Origin: Phoronis australis
Lineage: Eukaryota > Phoronida > Phoronidae
DNA: 64,000 bases
Direction of reading: 5' to 3'
Assembly (NCBI GenBank): GCA_002633005.1
Contig: NMRA01000118.1
Coordinates: 105,835-169,834, forward strand
The position numbers and the translations under genes were made by a program. Numbering within the stretch: position 1 is the first letter of the stretch; every line of letters begins with the position of its first letter. Positions 27,701 to 35,576 of this stretch are shown piece by piece. A model generated the notes under the pieces. It worked only from the letters and a program-made list of their open reading frames with translations. It had not been told where the DNA came from and did not search any database.

Positions 27701-30700
27701 AAAATCGGGCACGATCGGTGAAACACGTGCCTCCAGTGTATGCCATCGTCTGCGTTCTATGTTTGTTCGCTGGCAGGAAGAATTGAGTTAGTGAAAGAAT
27801 GTATAGTTACAGAATAAAATGTCGAAGTTGGTTTTGGCAACCTCATACTTCGTTAGCGACTTGGGATCTTCGCTAAGTCACAAAATGCGACTTGGCCTCA
27901 AGCTAACTGTAGAGAGTTGAGCATGTTGAGTAAAAGAGCTTCAAAATTCATCACTTTTGAAATGACTTAAATTCATTCGCAGGTGCTATCCCAATTCCTG
28001 CTGAACCTTGAAACCAATCGCTATCATGGTAAGTATTTTTCAGTCCAGTTTGACAGAAAAAACTGGCTTCCGCGTTCCCCCAAGGAAAGCGAACTTTGAT
28101 TCAGAACACTCACCGATACAAAATCGGTCTCATCTTGTTCCATATTCAGGTAAGAAGTTGTTCCTTGGCTTACAGAGATCTGAGAATTGGCTATATTCCT
28201 TTAGATCATGCTCGGCTCATAAACCGACGTGCCGTGACAAGCCCCATTGTATAGCCTGGTCAGGAGTAATACCCTGCTGCCAGTTCCTCCCGAGCAAAGA
28301 AATCGCATTTAATTTGACTAAGGAATAGAGAGCTTATTTCAAAACAACAAGTGGTCTAAAGCAAAAGTTGCTTTTGTGACGGAAGGCGGATTTATAGCCG
28401 CTTTAAATAATTGCCTAGTTTCATGACAAGCAGACAGTGAGAAGGCAATGCAGAATGATGAAAATAACGCCCCCTATATTGTACTGCTAAGAAGCAATAT
28501 GCACTCACTCGAAGTATTCTGCGGAAGGAGACACAGCCGTGGACGAGTTCAAGAGTAATCCGTTACACAAGGTTTCATTGACCGTCCCGTTCCAACAGTT
28601 ACACGTGTTCCACTCGTTGTTACAATCAGTCCACGGTAAATCAGCGGTGAACGAGGCAAATGTGAAGTAGAACGCCCAGCCTATGATCACTTTGTAATAA
28701 AAGGCGACGAAATAAGAAATCAACACAACGCCCCATCCAATTCCTGAAAAGGTAGATAGCGTTGAACGCAATGACCAACGTGACGAAGAAGAACGTGCGA
28801 AGGCAAACGCACTCATTTAAGAACAACGATTATATTCAAAAGAAAATGCTTGCACCTTATTATGCTTTGCAGGGTATAATCGTTTTCAATTCTCAAAAGA
28901 ACTAGCTGTCATTTTATATTTACTATGTCTCTTGGCCGTCTTGTTGCGCTGCGAACGACCATCAAAGATACAGAGAGGTTGAGTGAATAGCATTTAAAAT
29001 TATTACTCGTGAAACATTGTTGTGCTGTCAACAGAGTGAGAACAAGGCGAAGGAGAGCAAAATAGATTTTTATTTTCAGGGCAGCTTTTACTTCCACAGG
29101 ATGTCTGGCTCCAAGAGAAAAGTTTGAATATACTACCACAATCGTTGTAATGGCTTCTGGTTCAGTCTCGAAAAAACGAGGATTTTGGGACTGCCTTTGT
29201 GAGATTGCCCCCATTACATTCCCGCAAACCGCCCAGAGCCATTCAGTTAAAGTGGTACGAGCTGCACCAATATGTTGTGCCGTGCAAGTTTATTTCAACT
29301 CATGAATAAGCACTTTTTCGGTACCATAACTATTACATTGCGAAATCCGCCTACACAATGACCACGGATGAATATTCTGAATGTTAATTTTGCGACGACG
29401 TCACAAAAACTCGAGTGGTGATATAAAGACAGGAATATATTACTTCGTGCTTTTATGGTTACAGTGTGGTCAATTTTACTTTTGACTATCCATTCTGATT
29501 TTATCTTATTTTGAAGTTGAAAATCTTCAATAGACCCACCGAAGCAGTGCTCAATTAACTTCAAAACGCATCACATATTTACCTTTGAATATTGGAGATA
29601 TTTTCCATATGGTAATTGGTCCTTCTCGATGAAACTGTCCCAGCAATATCTCCAAATAGAGCAGAGGAGTGGCTCCGAAAACTAGCATCAAGAAATACGG
29701 GATGAGAAATGCACCTGAAAATGTATCACGGTAGCTTGGAACAGGTATCTGATCTACCTAGGAGCATTTTCACTCGACATTCTAAAAACTTTAACCTAAT
29801 ATTTATTAAAATTTGTATTCGGTAATAATGCCATGATGTCGAGAACATGGATTTCTACTACCGCGTTCAGTTACACCTTCCAAAAATGCACTCTTGCCAA
29901 GAAATATTTGCTTATGAAACGGACTATCAGTGCATTATGCCACAAACTTCAACATTCCACCCACGTCAACTACTTCACGCCTGATCAGAAGGAAAATCAG
30001 CCACATAAAGTGGTTCAGGAAGGCGTCATGTCTGCCATTCCACGAGTGATACGCATAACATTAATGTCAGAAAGAAGAAATTCTGGGTAGAGTTCAGTAA
30101 CGTTAGTGCCTGGCTAGAAAAGCAAGATCTCGTGACATTCAGCGAGATGTCGCCGTCTATTTTCAATGAAACCAAGTGATTTTGGCTAGCGTTTCTCTCT
30201 GCGAGAGGTTATTGAACTCAACCCTGGTTAATTCCGCGTGACCGCCCAGAGCTAACAGTTGCGTCATCGGAATGCAAGTTTTTTCAGGTTAAGAATGCGG
30301 TTCAGCCGTACGGGGTTGAACGATAGGAAAGCAGGTCGGACATCCGACGAGCGTTTATACGGCATATCAGATAAGCGGCGATTGGCCTTCTGATCGGACG
30401 CCATATGGGCGAAACTGCAACATAAGTTTTGATGTGATGAACTTAGCTGTACAAGTGATAGATGACTTCCACTGGGCTCCCAGTGTATTTTGTGTAAAAC
30501 TAGTCGTCATCAGAAACCTCTAATGACACGAGCCCATGTCAAAAGAGGGCAAAAAATTCGATGAGTTTTATTCAACCAGTTATCGTTGTAAAAGTATTGG
30601 AGACATTGTAATAACTGACTGTTTCTGTTGATTTTCCAGTTAAACACGTGGACGTTGACATCACATCATATTGCGTAGCTAAACTTGAGAAAGGACGTAC

Positions 30701-33700
30701 ATGTATAATAGATTATGTCTCAACGATTTTGAATGCGGCTTAACGCAATGGTGAAATATGTTGCAACAGCTCACTAATGTAAGCACCTTTTAAAGTGCTT
30801 ACATTAGTTAAAACATGTTGGGAGCCCGGATTTGTGTTATCCCGCAATGCAGTAGCATGCAGAGGTCTGGTGATATTTACTGGACGCTCCTCTCTCTACT
30901 GAAATGCATGGACCCTAGTGCTTACAAAAGTAAAAGGGAGGAAACGTGACAAATTGGTCACATTTTCAAAAATAGTGACTGTTGGATGACCCTCGACGTC
31001 AGGTGGATGCCGGGACCGTCGCCCCGCCGGCAATCCCTTTTGCACCCTACTCTCACAGTGTGCAGCTTTATGACATATTGCCGTCCCCGTTTGGTTAGAC
31101 ATGAACCTTTGGACTGTGCGTCCCCCAGGAATCCAAAATCAAGGGTGGTGTTAATGTAGGCTTATTTTACCTGTCTATCCGTCACGCCTCACAGTGCTTG
31201 TTTTAATTCAAGATGCAGCGGTTTGCTACTTTGTTATAAACATCTAGTAGAATTGAAATGTGACTGTTCTATAAAGTTTGCCGTGAAGCTACGAAACCTT
31301 AACCCTGGTTAAATACGACAAGGGCATCCCCTATACGTTGTAGTCTAAGCACACATGTAATATAACACATTGTCCACTGTTTGATTTAGTACAGCGCACA
31401 CAAGCCTTGTTTGACTTCGCAAGCCGATGTGCGTCACGATAATGTCGAATGTGTGTGAAACATTTTAATTCATATTATACTCGCCAAGTGCTTGCCCAAT
31501 ACTTCAACAAAAATATAAATTAACCTCACACAAAGCAGGCACCCCTGAGAGTCTGATAAAATTCCGACGACTGGTGCCGTTAAATATAAACGCGCTATGA
31601 ACTTGCAGATCATGGATATCACGGAAGGGTTAACCAAAACGTACATTCTCGGTATCCCTAAAATCAAATGCCGGTTTGTTTGTCACAACCGGAGGAATAC
31701 GACAGGTTTAAGCATCCCCTTGGATTTGTGTATCTTGCGTAATCCTAAACCATATACTATGGTTTGTCCAATCTCTCAATAACTAGTAGACTTAAAGGCA
31801 TGCAGCGCCATATTCTCATTGGTGATGCGAGCGCGACAAATGCTTAAAGTACAATGACGCAACCAAACTATTATTTTGTGTCTGTTTTACCTTTTCTGTC
31901 TCATTTTACTTGTCGCGGAACATATCTCCATACGTCCACATATCAAGCCTCTAAAATTTGGGTTATTGGTAATCTTTCGAAATGTGAACAATCACTGTTT
32001 CTGTGTGTAGAAACGTCTCTCTATAACACTGCTCACCTTGTGCACGCGGAAATGGTTCAAAAGTTTCTGAGAAATCCCGTTACGGATTTCAGGATTGCTA
32101 ATTCCCATTCCCTCTTTGCGGGGTGTTTTTTCTGTTCCACCCTAGGTCTGAGGCTATACAAAACGATGTTTGTTCACAGACATTATGCAATATTGTTTGT
32201 TGCACGAAGAAATTGAATATCTCACAACGAAACGATGTTCGGGCATGACGATAACATAGACATTCTAAAATGCGTTGTGAAACTCAACAAACTATTTGCG
32301 TATCGAAGTCAATGTGGGCACCAGGTGGCGCGCGACTTAGCAGTCTAATCCTGGCTGCATTTTTTTTGTATATGACGGCGAATACTGCATTTTCGATCGA
32401 GAAGCCTTCGTCGCCTCCAAAACATTTGTAATAGTACTCAGAAGAAGCTAGTTACTTAAGACAAATATTCGTAAAAATGGTACAGCCTTCCTAATATCCA
32501 TAACAAAATGAAGCGACACAAGTCTACAGTAGAATCATTGCAAAACTGCTCAAAGTGTGCGCTCGATGTACACCGGAGGTGGTCAAGCACAGGTTGGGAT
32601 AGATGTTTTCAACACATGGTTACATCACCCTCGGAGATGGAGTTAAGGGCTGTTTCAGAAATTTGGGGTTTACATACGTGTTTTCATGTCCAAGGGCCGG
32701 TCAACCTATTGAAAAACTGGTACACGTACCAGTTGCCGCAAATCATTAATAAAAAACCATTTTGTGCACAAAACGTGACAGTTTTCATAGATGGTTCATG
32801 CTTCATGGGCTCAGAAGGAAATTCTGGCTACTTAACTAGAGAAAATATTTGAAAGAGAACCTATGTTTTCGTCTTTTACAACTTTAATTGTTTTCAATAA
32901 ATGCCACACAAGTCCTATCATTTGATAGCCCCTTACGCAGAAGTGTAAAATTTCAAACATAATTCCTAACAGAGTTTAGGAGAAGTGCATAAAGCATACT
33001 ATGTGAACTATTTGTTTACGACAAACGTTCAGAAAACAGTTTGAAGTGTGTGCTTTGATGCACAAACACGGAATTCTGCGTTTCAAAGCGTCACCCTTGT
33101 ACAGTGCCACCCTTCCGGAGATAGCGCTGTGAAAGAGTAAAAAGTGAAATTTAAGTCCATTTTCATAACCTATAGTGATGAAATTGAAGCTTCCTTAGGT
33201 TTGTTATAAAGGACAGGTCAGAGGTTGTCTAGTCTGTCATGAGCATACCTGGACTAGTGGGGGGATATGTGGGATCTTCACAAGTACTCAGCTGCAAACT
33301 TACCTCCCCCATTTTTGTAACACAGGTAAGGAAATCTCCAAACATTTGCCAGATCAACAGCAAACCCAATTATAGAGAGCAGAAAGTCTATTTTTGTGTC
33401 CCAAGTCCCTCGCCCGTCTTCAGGCGGTTCAAGGCCACTGTACTCTCCGTTAGCAGCTGATCTCTCCGATTCGTCATCTCCGATTACTCCTTTCTCGCCA
33501 TCCAAACTGAACGCAACGTTATCCACGCCTGTTTGTGGTTCACTCTTTTTCGTACCTTCAACCATCTCCAGTTGGTCAGGCCCTCTTTTACTGTATCTCA
33601 GCCCTTTGATGTCGGACCTAGGAAACATGTTGCGGCTGACAGTAAATTTGGCTTTGCGTAAAGAAAGTTTTTTATAGGTTAGGCTATCGTTGGACCCATT

Positions 33701-33706
33701 AATCAT
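9628..33706 (-). CDS. SLC6A3-like: SLC6 catecholamine (dopamine/noradrenaline-type) transporter, complete 13-exon gene
   Basis: A plasma-membrane Na+/Cl- symporter that takes extracellular monoamine back into the cell. Thirteen exons (403, 132, 235, 139, 135, 104, 125, 113, 141, 100, 101, 186, 99 nt) join in frame to 670 residues plus TAG. Family members are usually about 600-630, and the excess is a long hydrophilic N-terminus of about 100 residues. TM1 carries [13 protein letters not shown] with Asp118, the aspartate found in monoamine but not GABA/glycine carriers. [13 protein letters not shown] and [10 protein letters not shown] match dopamine/noradrenaline transporters better than serotonin transporters (known YAEAI variant). 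EL2 has the disulfide Cys pair (219/228, spacing 9) and several N-glycosylation sequons. The C-terminus HWIAI resembles the HWLKV end of vertebrate DAT. A tyramine/octopamine-type carrier is the main alternative. The start is the first ATG of the first recognised exon; a non-coding upstream exon is possible. Confidence 0.95.
9727..12506 (-). other. SLC6 intron 12 (GC-AG)
   Basis: 2780 nt. The 5' splice site is CAG|GCAAGT and the 3' site TATTTTACAG. CAG|GCAAGT matches the consensus known for minor GC-AG introns, in which the rest of the site pairs strongly with U1. Confidence 0.85.
12507..12692 (-). CDS. SLC6A3-like: SLC6 exon 12 (TM11-TM12)
   Basis: 62 whole codons: [17 protein letters not shown], then [20 protein letters not shown] (TM12 start, family motif FPxWANALGW) and [14 protein letters not shown]. 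Acceptor TATTTCCAG. The donor is CAG|GCAAGT, a GC-type 5' splice site. This is the only non-GT donor in the gene, and no alternative GT donor nearby preserves the frame and the C-terminal motif. Confidence 0.92.
12693..13717 (-). other. SLC6 intron 11
   Basis: 1025 nt, donor GTAAGTGC, acceptor TATTTCCAG. Nothing else recognised. Confidence 0.85.
13718..13818 (-). CDS. SLC6A3-like: SLC6 exon 11 (IL5, start of TM11)
   Basis: 101 nt. Reads [20 protein letters not shown], then [13 protein letters not shown]. MLGFxPGxFWRICWKxxSP is a strong SLC6 signature. Acceptor ATTTTTCAG, donor GTAAGTGC, phase 0. Confidence 0.96.
13819..14372 (-). other. SLC6 intron 10
   Basis: 554 nt, donor GTAAGG, acceptor ATTTTTCAG. 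Nothing else recognised. Confidence 0.85.
14373..14472 (-). CDS. SLC6A3-like: SLC6 exon 10 (TM10)
   Basis: 100 nt. Reads [20 protein letters not shown] and [14 protein letters not shown], nearly the vertebrate DAT/NET sequence at this place. Acceptor TTTTGCAG, donor TATG|GTAAGG, phase 1. Confidence 0.96.
14899..15007 (+). repeat. Dispersed GGCGGATCCAGG-type repeat, copy 2 (partial)
   Basis: Shares with the 17.4-kb copy the G-run, the block GGGAGAATTTTAGGGG, CCCCCTTGCCCC and the terminal ATCCGCGAC. The first end is missing. Confidence 0.55.
15885..16027 (+). pseudogene. Decayed THAP-type zinc-finger fragment
   Basis: One frame reads [14 protein letters not shown], then [20 protein letters not shown] and SKTR. 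The N-terminal Cys-x4-Cys, the FFAFP box and the trailing basic residues follow the THAP DNA-binding domain layout (Cys pair, FxFP, later Cys/His). The upstream ATGTCT is one base out of frame with KCCVEGC, so the start is broken. No following Cys-x2-His was found before the stop. THAP domains occur in P-type DNA transposases and in cellular proteins. The fragment lies antisense within SLC6 intron 9. Assignment rests on motif reading only. Confidence 0.45.
16171..16605. repeat. Three-copy diverged tandem repeat, unit about 160-180 bp
   Basis: Copies start at about 16171, 16328 and 16509. Each has the order TTTCCA(A/G)GAAT, then ATGAAAAA, TTGTTGTTC(T/G)CAATGC, and TAAAGAATCGTTATC. The first two end in TCGC(G/A)TTTCAG; the third breaks off after GTTATAAG. 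Copies one and two differ by indels, so the array is old. Located in SLC6 intron 9. Confidence 0.85.
17405..17565 (+). repeat. Dispersed GGCGGATCCAGG-type repeat, copy 1
   Basis: Starts TGGCGGATCCAGGATTTTGA, continues with a G-run, GGGAGAATTTTTGGGGGGCC, CCTTTGCCCCC and ends near CATCCACCATTG. The two ends are loosely inverted (GGCGGATCC against GGATG...CCACC on the opposite strand), suggesting a short non-autonomous element. Confidence 0.6.
18538..18678 (-). CDS. SLC6A3-like: SLC6 exon 9 (TM9 region)
   Basis: 141 nt, 47 whole codons. Reads [18 protein letters not shown], then hydrophobic [18 protein letters not shown] and TTY. The order LGGLxSVVTGxxD corresponds to the family's GGLES-ITG motif. 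Acceptor TTTTGTTGCAG, donor GTAAGTAG. Confidence 0.94.
18679..19647 (-). other. SLC6 intron 8
   Basis: 969 nt, donor GTAAGTC, acceptor TTTTGTTGCAG. No embedded element recognised. Confidence 0.85.
19648..19760 (-). CDS. SLC6A3-like: SLC6 exon 8 (EL4 to TM8)
   Basis: 113 nt. Reads [20 protein letters not shown], then TM8 ending MLGIDSS. YPEAI is the dopamine/noradrenaline transporter version. The GIDSS turn holds the Asp/Ser that contact Na2 and substrate in monoamine carriers. Acceptor CTCTTTAG, donor TTCG|GTAAGTC, phase 0 at the end. Confidence 0.96.
19853..20238. repeat. Polypyrimidine tract inside SLC6 intron 7
   Basis: Intron 7 (19761-20254, 494 nt) is almost filled by a C/T-rich run on the plus strand, made of irregular CCCTT, CTCC and TTCC units with few purines. 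On the transcribed sense strand it is purine-rich. The long reading frame through it is a composition artefact of Ser/Pro/Leu codons. Confidence 0.85.
20255..20379 (-). CDS. SLC6A3-like: SLC6 exon 7 (TM7)
   Basis: 125 nt. Reads [20 protein letters not shown] then IFAYLGYMA, the SLC6 TM7 signature. The Asn-Ser-Leu-Thr-Ser run aligns with residues known to coordinate Cl-/Na+ in the family. Acceptor TTGTCCAG, donor GATG|GTAAGT. Confidence 0.96.
20380..22014 (-). other. SLC6 intron 6
   Basis: 1635 nt between exons 6 and 7. Donor GTAAGTT, acceptor TTGTCCAG. Nothing else recognised. Confidence 0.85.
22015..22118 (-). CDS. SLC6A3-like: SLC6 exon 6 (TM6, substrate and ion site)
   Basis: 104 nt. Reads [19 protein letters not shown] then [13 protein letters not shown]. 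The GxGFG break is the unwound part of TM6 that lines the substrate pocket and is conserved through the family. Acceptor CATTATAG, donor ACAG|GTAAGTT, phase 2. Confidence 0.96.
22119..23587 (-). other. SLC6 intron 5
   Basis: 1469 nt between exons 5 and 6. Donor GTGAGTT, acceptor CATTATAG. No gene or clear mobile element recognised. The neighbouring intron 4 (23723-23992) is only 270 nt. Confidence 0.85.
23588..23722 (-). CDS. SLC6A3-like: SLC6 exon 5 (TM5)
   Basis: 135 nt, phase 0 at both ends. Reads [20 protein letters not shown], then a [13 protein letters not shown] stretch. VVWVTATxPY is diagnostic for SLC6 TM5. Acceptor GTTTTCAG, donor TTC|GTGAGTT. Confidence 0.96.
23993..24131 (-). CDS. 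SLC6A3-like: SLC6 exon 4 (TM4)
   Basis: 139 nt, the size I recall for the equivalent vertebrate exon. Encodes [20 protein letters not shown] and TM4 ending GVRSSGK, matching the GVKTSGK motif of monoamine carriers. Acceptor CTTTCAG|TCG, donor AAAG|GTGCGTAAG. A perfect 51-nt palindrome lies 45-95 nt upstream in the intron. Confidence 0.95.
24176..24226. repeat. Perfect 51-nt palindrome
   Basis: Two 25-nt arms, exact reverse complements, with a single central G. The left arm begins TAGAAATATTG and runs to GCTTTA; the right arm begins TAAAGCAACATG. It lies 45-95 nt upstream of the exon 4 acceptor of the SLC6 gene, so the transcript could form a 25-bp hairpin in the branch-point zone. Confidence 0.95.
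25600..25710 (+). repeat. Dispersed repeat with GGTCTAAATC core, copy 2
   Basis: Blocks ATTACTTCCCATCTCAGTAA, GTTCTAAATCAACAGTTTGC and GACGGAATACGGATTTATAA follow the same order as the 3.9-kb copy. Confidence 0.55.
27245..27525 (+). repeat. 280-bp dispersed repeat, copy 2
   Basis: Second copy in the same orientation, inside SLC6 intron 3. It differs from copy 1 by scattered substitutions and small indels. Both copies end at the same AGCCCCAT, which defines the element boundary. Confidence 0.85.
28320..28405 (+). repeat. Dispersed repeat with GGTCTAAATC core, copy 3
   Basis: AAGTGGTCTAAAGCAAAAGT, then TGTGACGGAAGGCGGATTTA and TAGCCGC. It has the clearest match to the 56.5-kb copy. Confidence 0.55.
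28509..28743 (-). CDS. SLC6A3-like: SLC6 exon 3 (TM3 and extracellular loop 2)
   Basis: Begins [19 protein letters not shown] (TM3), then the ADLPW motif and the large extracellular loop. The loop holds Cys219 and Cys228, spaced as in the known SERT Cys200-Cys209 disulfide, plus an extra Cys226 between them and another Cys after NETL. Sequons NGT, NET and NSS predict N-glycosylation. It ends EYF with the split codon GA|T, giving EYFDR. Donor GTGAGT, phase 2. Confidence 0.94.
28744..29582 (-). other. SLC6 intron 2
   Basis: 839 nt with donor GTAAATA and a pyrimidine-rich acceptor. No further structure recognised. Confidence 0.85.
29583..29714 (-). CDS. SLC6A3-like: SLC6 exon 2 (TM2)
   Basis: Reads [20 protein letters not shown] then [17 protein letters not shown], the classic TM2 and first intracellular loop with the conserved LGQ motif. 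Acceptor TTTTCAG|GT and donor AAAG|GTAAATA. Phase 1 at both ends joins exactly to exons 1 and 3. Confidence 0.95.
29715..33303 (-). other. SLC6 intron 1
   Basis: Donor GTAAGT, acceptor TTTTCAG. It contains a small inverted repeat at 30773-30808. I see no embedded gene; an open plus-strand stretch at 32508-32852 matches nothing I know. Confidence 0.85.
30773..30808. repeat. Inverted repeat, 14-nt arms
   Basis: ACTAATGTAAGCAC and its exact reverse complement, separated by 8 nt (CTTTTAAA), in SLC6 intron 1. With one bulge the stem extends by three pairs. Confidence 0.85.
33304..33706 (-). CDS. SLC6A3-like: SLC6 exon 1 (N-terminus and TM1)
   Basis: Residues 1-135. A Ser/Glu/Asp-rich cytosolic tail precedes [20 protein letters not shown], the start of TM1. 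It ends in a Gly-rich turn just after the KNGGG motif. Donor GGAG|GTAAGT, phase 1. A second ATG at residue 27 (MFPRSD) is an alternative start that would shorten the tail. The acidic tail has no counterpart that I can align; its length is the main departure from vertebrate homologues. Confidence 0.93.
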
Positions 33707-34343
33707 TGATTTAAATAGAACTTTTCAGAATAGTCTACTTCAGCGATTCTTCAGCAATCTGTGTCAACTAACTATTAATTAAGTTGTAATTATACGTAAA
33801 ATGTTCTCGTAATGAAGATAACTCAAGTGGACAATGGCGCTTTGAGTGGTGCTCCACCGTTTTTTATCCCGGAGCTTTAGTTTAAAAATGCATAGACTCC
33901 AGGACCGTAGCCAGCATTGCGAAGAAAGTGGTTCGAATTTCTTGAACGGTGAACCTTTGATATTTTGCAAACGTCGACACCGTGGAGTTTTCATTAAGAC
34001 CCTCAATTGAAGCAGCTTAACAAAAGGGAAGGGAAATTTATATCCACAACGATGACTCTCAGCTCTATGTTTTTGAGATGAGACGGAATTAGTAATATCA
34101 GAGATGAGGATGCCGTGACAGGTGCTCGCAAATAGCGGGACTCAACTCGGATCTAATTTGGTCCAAAACGTTCTCGCCTTACTTCCTGCCAAATTTTCAA
34201 ATCATGCATGCCTAAATGTGTGACAAATATTTAGTTGCAGAATAACTTGACGAAATTTTTTATCTAGTTATAGTTTTGAGTGTTACTCATTTGCTTATGT
34301 GATCTTGGAATTGGGAGCAGCCTACTACTCACCATTCGGTCCG
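33707..34343. promoter_or_regulatory. Region upstream of the first recognised SLC6 exon
   Basis: The promoter or a non-coding first exon should lie here or beyond. No CpG-rich island, convincing TATA box or initiator could be picked out by eye. Confidence 0.25.
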
Positions 34344-34603
34344 CCATTCCGAAGGTTCACTACTTCGAAGGTTCACTACTACGAAAAGAACTAACTGTTT
34401 CAACCTGTGTGTAATTTTTACAATTTTACATGTATAATATATGATACTACGTCTATTTGATACACTGAATGGTGTACCTATACCCGTTAAAACAACGAGA
34501 AAAAATAACTGTCGGAGTTCTGGTTTTGGAATTGTGGACATTCGAAGTAGTGAACTTTTGAAGGTAGCAAACCTTCGGAGTAGCGAACCTTCATAATAGT
34601 GGT
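34344..34603. repeat. Foldback element with repeated TIR motif
   Basis: Left end: two direct copies of TTCGAAGGTTCACTAC-like sequence (34345-34386). Right end: inverted versions TTCGAAGTAGTGAAC and CCTTCGGAGTAGCGAACCTT (34540-34602). The roughly 150-nt centre is AT-rich and non-coding. The design resembles foldback or MITE-like elements with repetitive termini. Confidence 0.65.
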
Positions 34604-35196
34604 ATCTAACCTTGGAAATCTTTTCCCACAAGCCAGTTGCTCGTATGAAGTCTGTGCACCGTTGACACTATTGACAAAAGAAGTCTATCTTCATAACCAA
34701 ATTTTTTATTAGGTCAAGACCTACTTCTCCCCAAAATGTGAACATGCTCGTCGGTGTTTTCTCAGTGCAAGAAAAATACGGTTATAGTTAATTCTGGTTT
34801 TTGAGCAACGACGGAGGGCTACCTATAGTTAACATACCGCCGGCTTCTACTGACGGAAACGCACACACGTGTGCACACATGCATGTCAATTCACCAATAT
34901 ACAATCAAAGTGGACACTGGATGAAAAAAATACCTTCACTTGACGAACACTTTCAATTCTAAGTTTGAAAACGCCTGTCCTTTACCTTACTATGCTATGA
35001 AGCAATATCGGATAATAAACCTACTTTCTGCTATTTCGTTTCTTGGTCGATTTTAAGGCATACACATCGCACTACTTTTTGGGAGCTCTCTCTCTGCTAT
35101 ATAGCTTAGCTAGGAATAGACATTTACTTCTAGACTCCCTTGTTACCCTACAGTGTAACCACCACGTGTGTTAAATGCCGATGTGTAACATAAACA

Positions 35197-35280
35197 TGGG
35201 CGGCACAGCACTGAAAAAAGTGGGGAGGCTAAAGCCCCCAGCCCCCTGTGGTGTACCGCCTATAGACCAACACTGAAAAA
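35197..35280 (+). repeat. Short GC-rich hairpin repeat, copy 2, cut by the gap
   Basis: Begins CATGGGCGGCACAGCACTG, continues GGCTAAAGCCCCCAGCCCCC and CCGCCTATAGACCAACACTG, then runs into the N gap. The repeat may have caused the assembly break. Confidence 0.75.
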
Positions 35281-35560
35281 NNNNNNNNNNNNNNNNNNNN
35301 NNNNNNNNNNNNNNNNNNNNNNNNNNNNNNNNNNNNNNNNNNNNNNNNNNNNNNNNNNNNNNNNNNNNNNNNNNNNNNNNNNNNNNNNNNNNNNNNNNNN
35401 NNNNNNNNNNNNNNNNNNNNNNNNNNNNNNNNNNNNNNNNNNNNNNNNNNNNNNNNNNNNNNNNNNNNNNNNNNNNNNNNNNNNNNNNNNNNNNNNNNNN
35501 NNNNNNNNNNNNNNNNNNNNNNNNNNNNNNNNNNNNNNNNNNNNNNNNNNNNNNNNNNNN
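35281..35560. other. Assembly gap (N run)
   Basis: 280 undetermined bases, followed by a run of 16 C. The gap starts within a copy of the GC-rich hairpin repeat. Confidence 0.99.
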
Positions 35561-35576
35561 CCCCCCCCCCCCCCCC

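Larger units (their letters stand above)
24132..28508 (-). other. SLC6 intron 3
   Basis: Largest intron (4377 nt), donor GTGAGT, acceptor CTTTCAG. It holds one copy of the 280-bp dispersed repeat (27245-27525), two copies of a shorter dispersed repeat (about 25600 and 28345), the single N at 26614 and the 51-nt palindrome close to the acceptor. Confidence 0.85.

Noticed and set aside
32508-32852. 114-codon plus-strand frame in SLC6 intron 1
   Set aside because: No recognisable motif and no transcript-like context; probably chance.
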